Source: Geodermatophilus marinus
GTDB taxonomy: Bacteria; Actinomycetota; Actinomycetes; Mycobacteriales; Geodermatophilaceae
Length of the DNA stretch: 64,000 nucleotides
Assembly (NCBI RefSeq): GCF_003428645.1
Contig: NZ_QVQH01000028.1
Location: 1 to 64,000 of the forward strand
Reading direction: 5' to 3'
Positions within the stretch are counted from its first letter, which is position 1; each line of letters opens with the position of its first letter. Made by a program: the position numbers and the translations under genes. Positions 1-10,566 of this stretch are shown in pieces. The notes beneath the pieces were generated by a model, which saw only the letters and a program-made list of their open reading frames with translations, was not told where the DNA came from and did not search any database.

Positions 1-197
1 GACGGCAGGCACGAGCGGTCCACATCTCACGGAGCGTTAGCACCTTCGCGAGCGTGGCCCTCGTGCCTGCCCCCAACGATCAGCCACGCCGAAGGCGACG
101 ATCACGCCTACTGGCGGGGACTCTTAGGGCGACTTCGATCGGGTGACCTCGGACGAGGTCGCGGTCTGCGCAGGCAGGTCATGGCATCGTCGCGCAC
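1..197. other. Left edge without a recognisable gene
   Basis: No convincing coding frame, RNA or hairpin is seen here. The stretch is somewhat less GC-rich than the rest of the window. The frames that cross it have irregular codon use and no family resemblance. It may hold the promoter of the small membrane protein that follows. Confidence 0.4.
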
Positions 198-392
198 ATG
201 CGACTGGAGGGCGGCTACTGGCGAGGCGTGCTACAGCGTCTCCCGTGGGCGCTGGCCTACGGGCTGATCCTCCTGCTTCTCGCGACTTGGTGGCTTGACG
301 ACCTGGGAAGGGCCGTCGGTCTCGCACTGGCGGGAGCCGTGCCTGCGGCCCTTCTGCCTGCCCTGCCACCGAGGCGCAGACGTCAGCCGTGA
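198..392 (+). CDS. Small hypothetical membrane protein
   Basis: A 64-residue frame starting ATG with one long hydrophobic stretch (about residues 17-29) and a second weaker one (about 35-54), ending in a basic RRRRQ tail that would sit in the cytoplasm. I recognise no family. The hydrophobic pattern and charged ends support a real small membrane protein, but the frame is short, the upstream ribosome-binding site is weak, and a long antisense frame overlaps it. It could be a chance ORF in a low-information edge region. Confidence 0.4.
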   Translation: MRLEGGYWRGVLQRLPWALAYGLILLLLATWWLDDLGRAVGLALAGAVPAALLPALPPRRRRQP

Positions 393-480
393 CACGCCAC
401 ATGAGTGGCCAGCCCAGGTGTCGCTGAGCGGCCCACTCTGGGACACCCAGCGGTGATGCCCGGGGTGGTCAGGAGCGGTC

Positions 481-720
481 TTATCCTCGGCGGGCCTTCC
501 GCACGAACAGCACTACAAGACCGACCGCCGCACCCACAGTGACGGCGATTGCCGTCCGCGGAGTGTCGTTGATAACCCAGTCCAACACGGCCAGCAGGAC
601 CGCCACACCCACGACGACGGCAATCTGGACCTTGTTCGACGGCACCCCGACAGCCTGCCGAGGTCGGGAGCCGACCACCACCGACATCACCCAACAGGCG
701 TACGTGCGTAGGTGTCTCAT
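481..720 (-). CDS. Small hypothetical two-helix membrane protein
   Basis: A 79-residue frame whose C-terminal half carries two hydrophobic helices (about residues 31-48 and 57-72) followed by the basic end VRKARRG, so the C-terminus is probably cytoplasmic. The ATG at 720 is preceded by GAAGG at a good distance; a GTG at 645 would give a 54-residue protein consisting of little beyond the helices. No family is recognised. It is convergent with the small ORF at 198-392 and lies downstream of the MFS gene on the same strand. Confidence 0.45.
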   Translation of the reverse strand: MRHLRTYACWVMSVVVGSRPRQAVGVPSNKVQIAVVVGVAVLLAVLDWVINDTPRTAIAVTVGAAVGLVVLFVRKARRG

Positions 721-783
721 AGGCCGCCTTCAGCGACACCCCGACGAGGCGCCAGCGGCGACCTCCGTCGAGGAACGCCGGGC

Positions 784-2100
784 TCAGGGCAGCGCCGACC
801 GCGAGGCGCGGAACGCCCAGAACGACGGCACCGCGACCGCGACCACGGCCATCGCCACGACGACCACCACGCCGCCGGAGACCATCGCCACGCCGACCCC
901 GGCGGTGCTGGCGATCGCGCCGGCGCGCAGGTCGCCCAGCCGCGGCCCGCCGGCGACCACGACGAGGAAGACGCCCTGCATGCGCCCGCGCATCTCCTCC
1001 GGTGCGGCCAGCTGGAGCATCGAGGAGCGCAGCACCGCGCTGACCATGTCACCCGCGCCCGCGACGGCGAGGCAGAGCACGGCCAGCCACAGGGTCGGGG
1101 CGAGACCGAAGCCGATGATCGCCACGCCCCACACGGCGATCGCCGCCAGGACGACGGCGCCCTGCCGGTCCACCCGGGAGACCCAGCCCGAGGTCAGCCC
1201 CATGACCAGCGCGCCGATCGAGATGCCGGCGAACAGCCAGCCGAGGCTGTTGGGCGAACCGGCGTAGCGGCCCTCGGACAGCTCGGGGAACACCGCCTGC
1301 GGCCAGGCGAAGAGCATCGCGATGACGTCGACGACGAACGTCATGAGCAGCACCGGCTGGGTGCGCAGGAAGCCGAAACCCTCCCCCACCCCGCGCACCG
1401 CGGCGCCGAGCCGCAGCGGCGCGGCGTCCCGGCCCGGGGGCAGGGCGGGCAGGCCCCGCAGCAGCAGGACGGCGACGAGGAAACCGAGCGCGTCGACGGC
1501 GTAGGTGACGAACAGGTCGCCGAGGCCGATGAGGACGCCGGCCAGCAGCGGCCCGACGATCACCCCCACCTGCCGGACGGTCATCGCCAGCGCGTTGGCC
1601 GCCGGGACGCCCCCGGCGCCCACGATCGCCGGGATGACCGCGCTGCGGGTGGGCTGGTTGACGGCGCTGAACCCGGAGACGGCGGCGGTGAGCGCCCACA
1701 GCAGCCACAGGTTCCCCCCGCCGGGCAGCAGCGCCTGTACCGCGAGCAGCGCGCTGGTGACCGCCGACCCGGCACCGGTCACCAGCATGAGGCGGCGCCG
1801 GTCCATCGAGTCGGCGATCGCCCCGCCGAGCAGGCCGAAGACGACCAGGGGCACGAGCGCGACGACCGACGTCACGCCGACGAGCAGGGAGGAGCCGGTG
1901 AGCGCGTAGACCTGGTACGGGACGGCGACCAGCGTCATCTGCTGGCCGAGCATCGTCGCCGCGACGCCCCAGAACAGCCGGCGGTAGTGCGGGTTGCGCA
2001 GCGGGGTGGTGTCGATGGCCCACCCGCGGCGGCGCACCTGCTCGGGCACCGGCTGCTCGACGCCGCCGGCCCCCTCGACGGGGTCGACCGGCGAGGTCAC
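784..2100 (-). CDS. MFS transporter of the EntS-like (MFS_3) type
   Basis: A 438-residue major facilitator with about twelve hydrophobic segments. It begins with the typical MFS_3 opening LRNPHYRRLFWGVAATMLGQ and has the basic loop DSMDRRRLM between helices 2 and 3. Proteins of this family export siderophores or drugs by proton antiport; the substrate here cannot be read from sequence. The chosen start is GTG at 2100, preceded by GAGGAC; the longer frame up to 2214 would run into pdxH and has non-protein-like composition. The gene follows pdxH by 28 bp on the same strand, so they may be cotranscribed. Confidence 0.85.
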   Translation of the reverse strand: MTSPVDPVEGAGGVEQPVPEQVRRRGWAIDTTPLRNPHYRRLFWGVAATMLGQQMTLVAVPYQVYALTGSSLLVGVTSVVALVPLVVFGLLGGAIADSMDRRRLMLVTGAGSAVTSALLAVQALLPGGGNLWLLWALTAAVSGFSAVNQPTRSAVIPAIVGAGGVPAANALAMTVRQVGVIVGPLLAGVLIGLGDLFVTYAVDALGFLVAVLLLRGLPALPPGRDAAPLRLGAAVRGVGEGFGFLRTQPVLLMTFVVDVIAMLFAWPQAVFPELSEGRYAGSPNSLGWLFAGISIGALVMGLTSGWVSRVDRQGAVVLAAIAVWGVAIIGFGLAPTLWLAVLCLAVAGAGDMVSAVLRSSMLQLAAPEEMRGRMQGVFLVVVAGGPRLGDLRAGAIASTAGVGVAMVSGGVVVVVAMAVVAVAVPSFWAFRASRSALP

Positions 2101-2128
2101 GTCCTCGTCCCGGCGGGCGCGGACCCCC

Positions 2129-2776
2129 TCACGGGGCGAGCCGCTGGACCACCCAGCCGCCGCCCTCCGCGTCGTCGCGCACGAAGCGCAGCCGGTCGTG
2201 CAGCCGGTCGGCACCGCCCTGCCAGAACTCGACGACGTCGGGCAGCACCCGGTAGCCGCCCCAGACCTCCGGCCGCGGCAGCTTGCCGTCGGGGGTGTCG
2301 GCGTCCAGCCGGCGCAGCCGCGCGACCAGCTCGTCGCGGGAGTCGACGACCGTGGACTGGAGGCTGGCCGCGGCGGCGAGCTGCGCGCCGCGGGGGCGGG
2401 GGTCCCACAGGTCGTCGGAGGCGCGGTCGCCGACCCGCTCCACCCGGCCGGTCACCCGCACCTGGCGCTGCTGGGCGTGCCACGGGAAGACCAGGGCCGC
2501 CCGCGGGTTGACGGCGAGCTGGGCGCCCTTCGCCGAGGCGTAGCTGGTGCCGAACACGAAGCCGTACTCGTCGTAGCCCTTCACGAGCACGATGCGGGCG
2601 TCGGGTGCACCGTCGGCGTCCGCGGTCGCGACGACCACCGCGTTCGGCTCGGGGAGGCCGGCGGCCACGGCGTCGCCGAACCAGCGGTCGAACTGCTCCA
2701 CCCAGGTCGGCGCGAGGTCCTCCTCGCGCAGCCCCTGGCGGTCGTAGTCCCTGCGCATGCGGGAGAGGTCGGGCAC
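2129..2776 (-). CDS. pdxH: Pyridoxamine 5'-phosphate oxidase
   Basis: A 215-residue FMN enzyme that oxidises pyridoxine or pyridoxamine phosphate to pyridoxal 5'-phosphate, the last step of vitamin B6 synthesis and salvage. Family marks are ARIVLVKGYDEYGFVFGTSY (FMN and phosphate binding), SLQSTVV in place of the usual SxQS segment, and the C-terminal EFWQGGADRLHDRLRF, close to the family signature EFWQG...RLHDR. Length is normal. The start is GTG at 2776, and CAGCAT lies six bases upstream, as expected for a leaderless transcript. It diverges from citA across 150 bp and precedes the MFS gene. Confidence 0.95.
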   Translation of the reverse strand: MPDLSRMRRDYDRQGLREEDLAPTWVEQFDRWFGDAVAAGLPEPNAVVVATADADGAPDARIVLVKGYDEYGFVFGTSYASAKGAQLAVNPRAALVFPWHAQQRQVRVTGRVERVGDRASDDLWDPRPRGAQLAAAASLQSTVVDSRDELVARLRRLDADTPDGKLPRPEVWGGYRVLPDVVEFWQGGADRLHDRLRFVRDDAEGGGWVVQRLAP

Positions 2777-2853
2777 GCGACCATGCTGTCACCGCGCCGC
2801 TGCACGCCCCGAGTGGGCCGCGCCCCGCGTGCGCCGGGGGGTCCGCCACCGCC

Positions 2854-2859
2854 TAGGGT
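2854..2859 (+). promoter_or_regulatory. Probable -10 box of citA
   Basis: TAGGGT lies 67 bp before the citA start, giving a predicted leader of about 60 nt that carries an AGAGGAG ribosome-binding site at 2912-2918. No convincing -35 box is seen, which is common in actinobacteria. Confidence 0.4.
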
Positions 2860-2926
2860 CGCAGGCGCAGTCGTGCGCCATGCCCCCCGTGGCCGCACGT
2901 GTCCCGCGCGCAGAGGAGCATGCGAG

Positions 2927-5211
<2,285 letters not shown>

Positions 5212-5213
5212 AA

Positions 5214-5360
5214 GGACCCCCTGCCCCCCACCGCTCGCACGCTCGCGGCGGGACCCTGCAGGGGGCCACCCTGCCCCAGCACTCGCACGCTCGCGGCGGG
5301 ACCCTGCAGGGGGCCACCCTGCCCCAGCACTCGCACGCTCGCGGCGGGACCCTGCAGGGG
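5214..5360. repeat. Palindromic 54-bp element followed by 48-bp tandem copies
   Basis: The first unit (5214-5267) is an inverted-orientation member of the dispersed 54-bp family also seen at 8595, 24804 and 53645: outer arms GGACCCCCTGC / GCAGGGGGCC around a core CCGCTCGCACGCTCGCGG. It is followed by two further partial copies with an exact 48-bp period (the core CTCGCACGC begins at 5234, 5282 and 5330). It starts three bases after the serC stop codon, so it probably serves as the serC transcription terminator. There are no unique spacers, so it is not a CRISPR array. Confidence 0.75.
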
Positions 5361-5473
5361 GCCCGGGTGCTCCGGCCGCGTGCTCGGGGTGTCGGGCGGG
5401 ACACGCCGGGGGCGGACGGAACGGTCCACCACCGGCCGTGACCCCATCGCGACCGCGTGGCAGCATCCCGGCC

Positions 5474-6925
5474 GTGAGACGCGTCACAGTCGCCCTGGCC
5501 GCCCTCGGCGTCCTCGCCGCCGCCCCCGGGGTGGCCTCCGCTGCTCCCGCCGACGGCCCGGTGCCGCCCGGCCCCGTGGCGCTGGACAACCCGGAGTTCA
5601 CCGCCAACGTGATGGCACCGCTGAAGGTGACCGACTGGGCGGACTTCGAGGCCGACCTCGAGGCGGTGGCCGCCTACGGCGTGCAGGCGGTCAGCGTCGA
5701 CGTGTGGTGGGGCGACGTCGAGGGCGCGGCCGACAACGAGTTCGACTGGGGCTACTACGACCGCGTCTTCGAGCTCATCACGGCCGAGGGCCTGGACCTC
5801 GCGCCGATCCTGTCGTTCCACCAGGCCGGCGGGAACGTCGGGGACGACTACACCAGCCTGCTGCCGTCGTGGCTGTGGGAGAAGTACGCGGCGGTCTCCT
5901 ACCGCGGCATCGTGCTCGGCCCCACCGGGCTGCAGCACCGCAGCGAGCAGGGCAACCACAGCGCCGAGAGCGTGCAGGGCTGGGCCGACCAGGTGGTGAT
6001 GGGCGAGTACCGCGACTTCACCCGGGCCTTCACCGAGCAGTACGGCGACCGCTACGCCCAGGACGTGGTGGAGGTCAACGTCTCGCTCGGCCCGTCCGGT
6101 GAGCTGCGCTACCCGTCGTACAACCAGCACGACGAGGGCACCGGGTACCCGACCCGGGGGGCGCTGCAGTCCTACTCCCCGCTGGCCGTGCAGGACCTCC
6201 GGAGCGAGGTCCTGCACCGGTACGGGTCCCTCGAGCGGATCAACGAGGCCTGGGGGACCGACCTCGCGTCGGTGCAGGAGATCGGCCCGCCCGAGGACGC
6301 CGACGCGTTCTTCGCCGGCCGGGACTACCTGGACACCCAGTACGGCCGCGACTTCGTCGACTGGTACAACGGCTCGCTGGTCGAGCACGGCGAGCGAGTG
6401 CTGTGGACGGTCATCGACGCCCTCGGCGAGGACTTCCCGGCCGCCGACATCGGCTACAAGGTGCCGGGCATCCACTGGTCGATGACCCACCCCGTCCACC
6501 CGCGGGCCACCGAGGTGACCACCGGGCTCGTCCAGACCAGCGTCGACCTCGACTCGTGGGCGACCGGCCACGGGTACGCCCGGGTCGTCGAGCTGGCCAA
6601 CCGGTTCGACGGGGGACCGCGGGAGGTGGTCATGCACTTCACCGCGCTGGAGATGGACGACAACCCCGGAGAGCCCGCCTACTCCCTGGCCCAGACGCTG
6701 GTCGGCTGGATCGGCGACTACGCCCACCGGGCCGGCGTCGAGCTCAAGGGCGAGAACGCGCTCGCCGGCGGGGTGCGGACCGACGAGGGCTGGGACAACA
6801 TCGAGGAGGCCTTCGAGATGTGGGGGTACCTGGGCCTGACCGTGCTCCGCATGGACGACGTCGCGGAGGGCACGGGGGCGGACCGGTACGCGCAGTTCAT
6901 CAAGACCTACGACCCCGACGTCTGA
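5474..6925 (+). CDS. Secreted beta-amylase, glycoside hydrolase family 14
   Basis: A 483-residue exo-enzyme expected to release maltose from starch chain ends. Residues 1-25 form a classic signal peptide (RR, hydrophobic core, cleavage near ASA|AP). GH14 signatures are clear: VDVWWGDVE (75-83), HQAGGNVGDD (116-125, with Ala where plant enzymes have Cys), GPSGELRYPSY (206-216, acid Glu210), KVPGIHW (329-335), and GENALAGG with the likely base Glu427. I chose GTG at 5474 because CAGCAT lies seven bases before it (leaderless) and it gives a short signal-peptide N-region; GTG at 5438 would add 12 residues. Beta-amylases are uncommon in actinobacteria. The gene stands alone, without starch transport neighbours. 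Confidence 0.93.
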   Translation: MRRVTVALAALGVLAAAPGVASAAPADGPVPPGPVALDNPEFTANVMAPLKVTDWADFEADLEAVAAYGVQAVSVDVWWGDVEGAADNEFDWGYYDRVFELITAEGLDLAPILSFHQAGGNVGDDYTSLLPSWLWEKYAAVSYRGIVLGPTGLQHRSEQGNHSAESVQGWADQVVMGEYRDFTRAFTEQYGDRYAQDVVEVNVSLGPSGELRYPSYNQHDEGTGYPTRGALQSYSPLAVQDLRSEVLHRYGSLERINEAWGTDLASVQEIGPPEDADAFFAGRDYLDTQYGRDFVDWYNGSLVEHGERVLWTVIDALGEDFPAADIGYKVPGIHWSMTHPVHPRATEVTTGLVQTSVDLDSWATGHGYARVVELANRFDGGPREVVMHFTALEMDDNPGEPAYSLAQTLVGWIGDYAHRAGVELKGENALAGGVRTDEGWDNIEEAFEMWGYLGLTVLRMDDVAEGTGADRYAQFIKTYDPDV

Positions 6926-7058
6926 CCCCGCCCGACCCCGGTGCCGCACCCCGCCACGCCGGGCGGCCTGCCGACACGCTCGGCCCGGCACGGATAGCCT
7001 CGGGGGCCGGACCGTCCCTCGGGCCGTCCGCCTCGACGACCGGTTCCGGGAGGTGCCC

Positions 7059-8045
7059 ATGCGCACGCTGCGCCTCGTGGCGCTCTCCGAGGACGGGTCG
7101 CGGATGGTCCTGGCCGCCGACCCCGTCGAGCCGGGCGAGGAGGGCGAGCGCTTCGAGCTGGTCGTCGACGACCGGGTCCGGGCGGCGGCGCGGGGCGACA
7201 CCCGCCGGCTCGGTCAGATCGAGGTCGAGATCGGCGCCACGCTGCCGCCCCGCGTGATCCAGGCCCGCATCCGCGCCGGCGAGACCCCCGAGCAGGTCGC
7301 CGAGGCCTCGGGGATCCCCGTCGAGCGGGTCATGCGCTTCGCCCACCCGGTGCTCCAGGAGCGCGGCCGGGTGGCCGAGCAGGCCCGCGAGGCCCGGGTG
7401 CGGCTCTCCGACGGCAGCCCCGCCGTCCCCCTGCAGCAGTTCATGTCCGAGCGCCTCCGCGTGCTCGGCAGCGACCTCGACGCCGTCCGGTGGGACGCCG
7501 CCCGGACCGCCGACGGCACCTGGCAGGTCACCGCCGCGTGGCAGGCCGGGGACGACGAGGGCGTCACCCGGTGGGCCTACGACGTCCCCTCGCGCACCGT
7601 CACCCCGCTCGACGCGGCCACCACCGACTTCGCCGAGGGCACCCGCCTGGTGCGGGTGGTCCCCCACGTACCGGCCGGCGTCCCCGTGCCGCCGGTGCGC
7701 ACCCGTCCCGTCGCCGTGGTCGCCGACGAGGAGCCGCCCGCGGAGCCCGGGGCCAGCACCGGGCAGGCCGGCCCCGCGGAGGCCGACGGGACGACGACCG
7801 GCGGCACCACCCCGCCCGGGGGCACGGCGGCCGACGACGCCCGCCCGCTGACCGGACCGGACCGCGACCGGGCCGGCGGACGCGGCCGGGAGCGGCGGGA
7901 CGACGAGCCGGTCGACATCGACGACATCGCCGAGCACGACACCGTCGTCCTCGGCCGCCCCGGCGGCGAGGGCGAGGACGAGGACCCCCGCGCCCGGATC
8001 CCGGCCTGGGAGGACATCGTCTTCGGGGTGCGCCGGCAGCGCTGA
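7059..8045 (+). CDS. sepH: Cell division protein SepH (DUF3071)
   Basis: A 328-residue actinobacterial FtsZ-binding protein; SepH is known from Streptomyces and mycobacteria to promote Z-ring assembly. The N-terminal DUF3071 domain (MRTLRLVALSEDGSRMVLA onward) contains a helix-turn-helix, TPEQVAEASGIPVERVMRFA (about residues 76-95). The C-terminal part (from about 215) is low complexity, rich in Gly, Thr, Asp and Glu, and ends with PAWEDIVFGVRRQR, a conserved tail type. ATG at 7059 follows GGGAGG by five bases; the GTG at 7053 lies inside that site. A TAGCCT box at 6995-7000 is a likely -10. Position after serC matches mycobacteria. Confidence 0.93.
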   Translation: MRTLRLVALSEDGSRMVLAADPVEPGEEGERFELVVDDRVRAAARGDTRRLGQIEVEIGATLPPRVIQARIRAGETPEQVAEASGIPVERVMRFAHPVLQERGRVAEQAREARVRLSDGSPAVPLQQFMSERLRVLGSDLDAVRWDAARTADGTWQVTAAWQAGDDEGVTRWAYDVPSRTVTPLDAATTDFAEGTRLVRVVPHVPAGVPVPPVRTRPVAVVADEEPPAEPGASTGQAGPAEADGTTTGGTTPPGGTAADDARPLTGPDRDRAGGRGRERRDDEPVDIDDIAEHDTVVLGRPGGEGEDEDPRARIPAWEDIVFGVRRQR

Positions 8046-8118
8046 CCCGTCCGGGTGACCTCCGTCTCCCGGAACCGGCCCGGCGTGTCCGCCGTTGACC
8101 CCGGGGTAGGAGGTGGTC

Positions 8119-8592
8119 ATGTCTGCGTCGGTGTCCATGCCCCTCGGCGGCGTGCAGGTCGGGTCCTACGACAGCTACGCCCAGGCCCAGGCCGCCGTCG
8201 ACTACCTGTCCGACGAGCGCTTCCCGGTCGAGAACGTGACGATCATCGGCTCGGACCTCAAGCAGGTGGAGCGGGTGACCGGCCGGCTGTCCTGGGGCCG
8301 GGCCCTCGCCGCCGGCGCCGCCGCCGGCGCCTGGTGGGGCCTGTTCGTGGGGCTGCTACTCGGCATCTTCGCCCCCGACGGCAGCAGCTGGGTGGGGTCG
8401 GTGCTCACCGGACTGCTCATCGGCCTGGCCTTCGGTGCGCTCTTCGGCGCCATGGGGTACGCCGCGACCCGCGGCCGGCGGGACTTCACCAGCACCAGCA
8501 CCATCGTCGCCGGCCGCTACGACGTCATGTGCAACCCCGCGCACGCCGAGGAGGCCCGGGCCATGCTCGCCCGCTTCTCGCTGCGCGGCTGA
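8119..8592 (+). CDS. General stress protein 17M-like (YflT domain) membrane protein
   Basis: A 157-residue protein with the YflT/GSP17M N-terminal segment (VGSYDSYAQAQAAVDYLSD ... VTIIGSDL), then two Gly/Ala-rich membrane helices (about residues 60-80 and 90-112), and a C-terminal cytoplasmic segment returning to YDVMCNPAHAEEARAML. The family is common in actinobacteria and linked to general stress; its molecular activity is unknown. TAGGAGG at 8107-8113 sets ATG 8119 as the start rather than GTG 8113. A 54-bp palindromic repeat follows immediately. Confidence 0.85.
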   Translation: MSASVSMPLGGVQVGSYDSYAQAQAAVDYLSDERFPVENVTIIGSDLKQVERVTGRLSWGRALAAGAAAGAWWGLFVGLLLGIFAPDGSSWVGSVLTGLLIGLAFGALFGAMGYAATRGRRDFTSTSTIVAGRYDVMCNPAHAEEARAMLARFSLRG

Positions 8593-8594
8593 AC

Positions 8595-8648
8595 GGCCCC
8601 GTCCAGGGGCTCGCCGCGAGCTCGCGAGCGGGGAGGAGGACGGGGTCC
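8595..8648. repeat. Dispersed 54-bp palindromic element, probable bidirectional terminator
   Basis: Outer arms GGCCCCGTCC and GGACGGGGTCC enclose a core CCGCGAGCTCGCGAGCGG. It is identical to the copy at 24804-24857 at 51 of 54 positions. It fills almost exactly the 60-bp gap between two convergent genes, so it can terminate both. Confidence 0.8.
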
Positions 8649-8652
8649 TCCT

Positions 8653-9456
8653 TCAGCGCAGCGCGGCGAAGGCGACCGCGGCCGCGGCGGCCACCCCGAG
8701 GGAGTCCACCCCGGCGCGCATCGGGATCCGTGCCCGCACCCGGGCCGCCGCCTGCGCCTCGGGGCTGAGCCCCGGCCCCTCGGCCCCGAGCAGCAGCGCG
8801 GTCCGGGGGTGGGCGCGGGGGTCCACCCCGGCCAGGTCGACCGCGTCCGGGGCCGGGGTGAGCGCCACCGTCAGGTAGCCGGCGTCGTGCAGCCGCACCA
8901 GCCCACCCGGCCAGTCGGCGAGGGTGGCGAACGGCAGCGCCAGCACGTGCCCCATGGAGACCCGGACCGAGCGTCGGTAGAGCGGGTCGGCGCAGCGCGG
9001 GTCCAGCAGCAGGCCGTCGACGCCGAGGGCCACCGCCGAGCGCGCGATCGAGCCCAGGTTCTCGGCGTCGTTGAGCGCCTCCAGCACGGCCAGCCGGCGC
9101 GGCGCCGCGGGATCCGGCCCGCGCAGCAGGGCCTCGAGGTCCGCGGGCGGGCGGCGGTCGGCCGAGGCGAGCACGCCACGGGTGAGCCGGAAGCCGATGA
9201 CCTCGGAGAGCACCCACCTGTCCGCCTCGTAGGCCGGCGTCCCGGGCGGCAGGTCCAGCGCGGCCACCCGGCCGGGGACGCCGAGCACCGCGCGCACCCG
9301 GTACGGCGAGGCCAGCAGCCGGCGCACCGCGGGCACGCCCTCGACGATCACGGGGCCGGTACCCCGCTCCGTCCCCGGGCGACGGTCCCCGGCCGTGAGG
9401 TCGAAGAAGTCGGCCAGGCGCTCGTCGCGCGGGTCGGTGACGGTCACGGGGGGCAC
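8653..9456 (-). CDS. TrmH/SpoU-family RNA 2'-O-methyltransferase
   Basis: A 267-residue SAM-dependent methyltransferase of the SPOUT class. The three motifs are present: LEALNDAENLGSIARSA (motif 1), LLLGAEGPGLS (motif 2) and IPMRAGVDSLGVAAAAAVA (motif 3), which build the trefoil knot that binds SAM. An N-terminal substrate-binding domain (GPVIVEGVPAVRRLL) precedes. The target RNA cannot be named from sequence; the likely mycobacterial counterpart is Rv0881 (from memory). GTG at 9456 is chosen because CACGAT lies seven bases upstream (leaderless); GTG 9447 is an alternative. Confidence 0.88.
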   Translation of the reverse strand: MPPVTVTDPRDERLADFFDLTAGDRRPGTERGTGPVIVEGVPAVRRLLASPYRVRAVLGVPGRVAALDLPPGTPAYEADRWVLSEVIGFRLTRGVLASADRRPPADLEALLRGPDPAAPRRLAVLEALNDAENLGSIARSAVALGVDGLLLDPRCADPLYRRSVRVSMGHVLALPFATLADWPGGLVRLHDAGYLTVALTPAPDAVDLAGVDPRAHPRTALLLGAEGPGLSPEAQAAARVRARIPMRAGVDSLGVAAAAAVAFAALR

Positions 9457-9519
9457 GGCGGCGATCGTGCCAGCGCGCCCGCCGGGCGCCGCGCCGGGAC
9501 AGCCCGCAGGATCGACGGC

Positions 9520-10464
9520 GTGCCCTCCCCTCCCCCCGTGCCCGTCGTCGGCGGCGGCATCGCCGGGGTCGCCTGCGCCCGCGCCCTGGCCGCTGCCGGG
9601 CGGCCCGTCCGCGTCCTCGACCGCGGCCGGCGGCCCGGTGGCCGGATGGCGTCCCGGACCCTCCACGACCGGGTCGTCGACCTCGGCGCCAGCTACCTGA
9701 CCGCCGAGGAGGGCTCCCCCTTCGCCGAGGTGGTGGCCGGCTGGGTCGGCCGCGGGCTGGCCCGGCCCTGGACCGACACCTTCGCCGTGGCCGGCCCGGA
9801 CGGTGTGCGCGGGACCCGGCGCGGCCCGCTGCGCTACGGGGCGCCCGGCGGGCTGCGCTCCCTGGTCGCCGACCTCGCCGACGGCCTGGAGGTCGAGCAG
9901 GGCCGCACCGTCGAGGACGTCGCCCCGGGCCCGCGCCTGGACGGCGAGCCGGCCCCCGCCGTCGTGCTGGCGATGCCCGACCCGCAGGCCCGCCGGCTGC
10001 TCGACCCGCCGACCGCGGCGGCGCTGCTCGACGACCGGCCGTGGCTGCCCGCCCTGGCCGTCGTCCTCGGGTGGGAGACCCGCCGCTGGCCGGCCGACCT
10101 GCACGGCGCGTTCGTCCACGACGACCCCGCCGTCGAGTGGGTCGCCGACGACGGCGACCGGCGCGGGGACGGCGCCCCGGTGCTGGTCGCCCACAGCACC
10201 CCGGACCTCGCCGCCGCCCACCTCGAGGACCCCGGCGCGGCCGCGGGCCCGGTCGCCGCCGCGGTCACCCGCGCGCTGGGCATCGACGGCCCGCCGGCCT
10301 GGACGGCCGTGCACCGCTGGACCTTCGCCCGCCCGGCCCGGCCGCGCGAGGAGCCGTTCGGGCTGGTCGACGGCATCGGCGCCTGCGGGGACGGCTGGTC
10401 GGCGCCCTCCCGCGTGCAGAGCGCCTGGACCTCCGGGACGGCGCTGGGGCGCGCCCTGGCCTGA
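9520..10464 (+). CDS. FAD-dependent amine-oxidase/renalase-like oxidoreductase
   Basis: A 314-residue flavoprotein. The N-terminal dinucleotide fold VPVVGGGIAGVACARALAAA, followed by the GG-doublet motif RRPGGRMASR and DLGASYLT, is typical of the renalase/amine oxidase superfamily, and the C-terminal FAD segment is GLVDGIGACGDGW. The substrate is not known. GTG 9520 has CAGGAT seven bases upstream, suggesting a leaderless message; GTG 9538 would remove six residues only. It is divergent from the SpoU methyltransferase across 63 bp. Confidence 0.82.
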   Translation: MPSPPPVPVVGGGIAGVACARALAAAGRPVRVLDRGRRPGGRMASRTLHDRVVDLGASYLTAEEGSPFAEVVAGWVGRGLARPWTDTFAVAGPDGVRGTRRGPLRYGAPGGLRSLVADLADGLEVEQGRTVEDVAPGPRLDGEPAPAVVLAMPDPQARRLLDPPTAAALLDDRPWLPALAVVLGWETRRWPADLHGAFVHDDPAVEWVADDGDRRGDGAPVLVAHSTPDLAAAHLEDPGAAAGPVAAAVTRALGIDGPPAWTAVHRWTFARPARPREEPFGLVDGIGACGDGWSAPSRVQSAWTSGTALGRALA

Positions 10465-10496
10465 CCCCGGGCGAGCGGAACTCCCCCTCCCACCCG

Positions 10497-10526
10497 TTGA
10501 CGGCGCCCGATGAACTCATCTACCGT
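10497..10526 (+). promoter_or_regulatory. Promoter of the ABC exporter-tetR operon
   Basis: TTGACG (10497-10502) and TACCGT (10521-10526) are separated by 18 bp, a good vegetative promoter. The -10 box fills the loop of the palindrome at 10504-10541. Confidence 0.65.
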
Positions 10527-10541
10527 TGAGTTCATCGGGCG
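10504..10541. promoter_or_regulatory. Perfect 15-bp inverted repeat, probable TetR operator
   Basis: Arms CGCCCGATGAACTCA (10504-10518) and TGAGTTCATCGGGCG (10527-10541) match perfectly around an 8-bp loop. A third half-like TTGAGTTC follows at 10542. The element covers the promoter of the operon whose last gene encodes a TetR regulator, so autorepression is the simplest reading. Confidence 0.75.
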
Positions 10542-10566
10542 TTGAGTTCCTCTCCGGGAGGTCGTC

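Noticed and set aside
5214..5360. Possible CRISPR array (three 48-bp repeats)
   Set aside because: The units are contiguous with no unique spacers, only about three copies, and no cas genes are near. The same holds for the arrays at 21366, 24682 and 36727.
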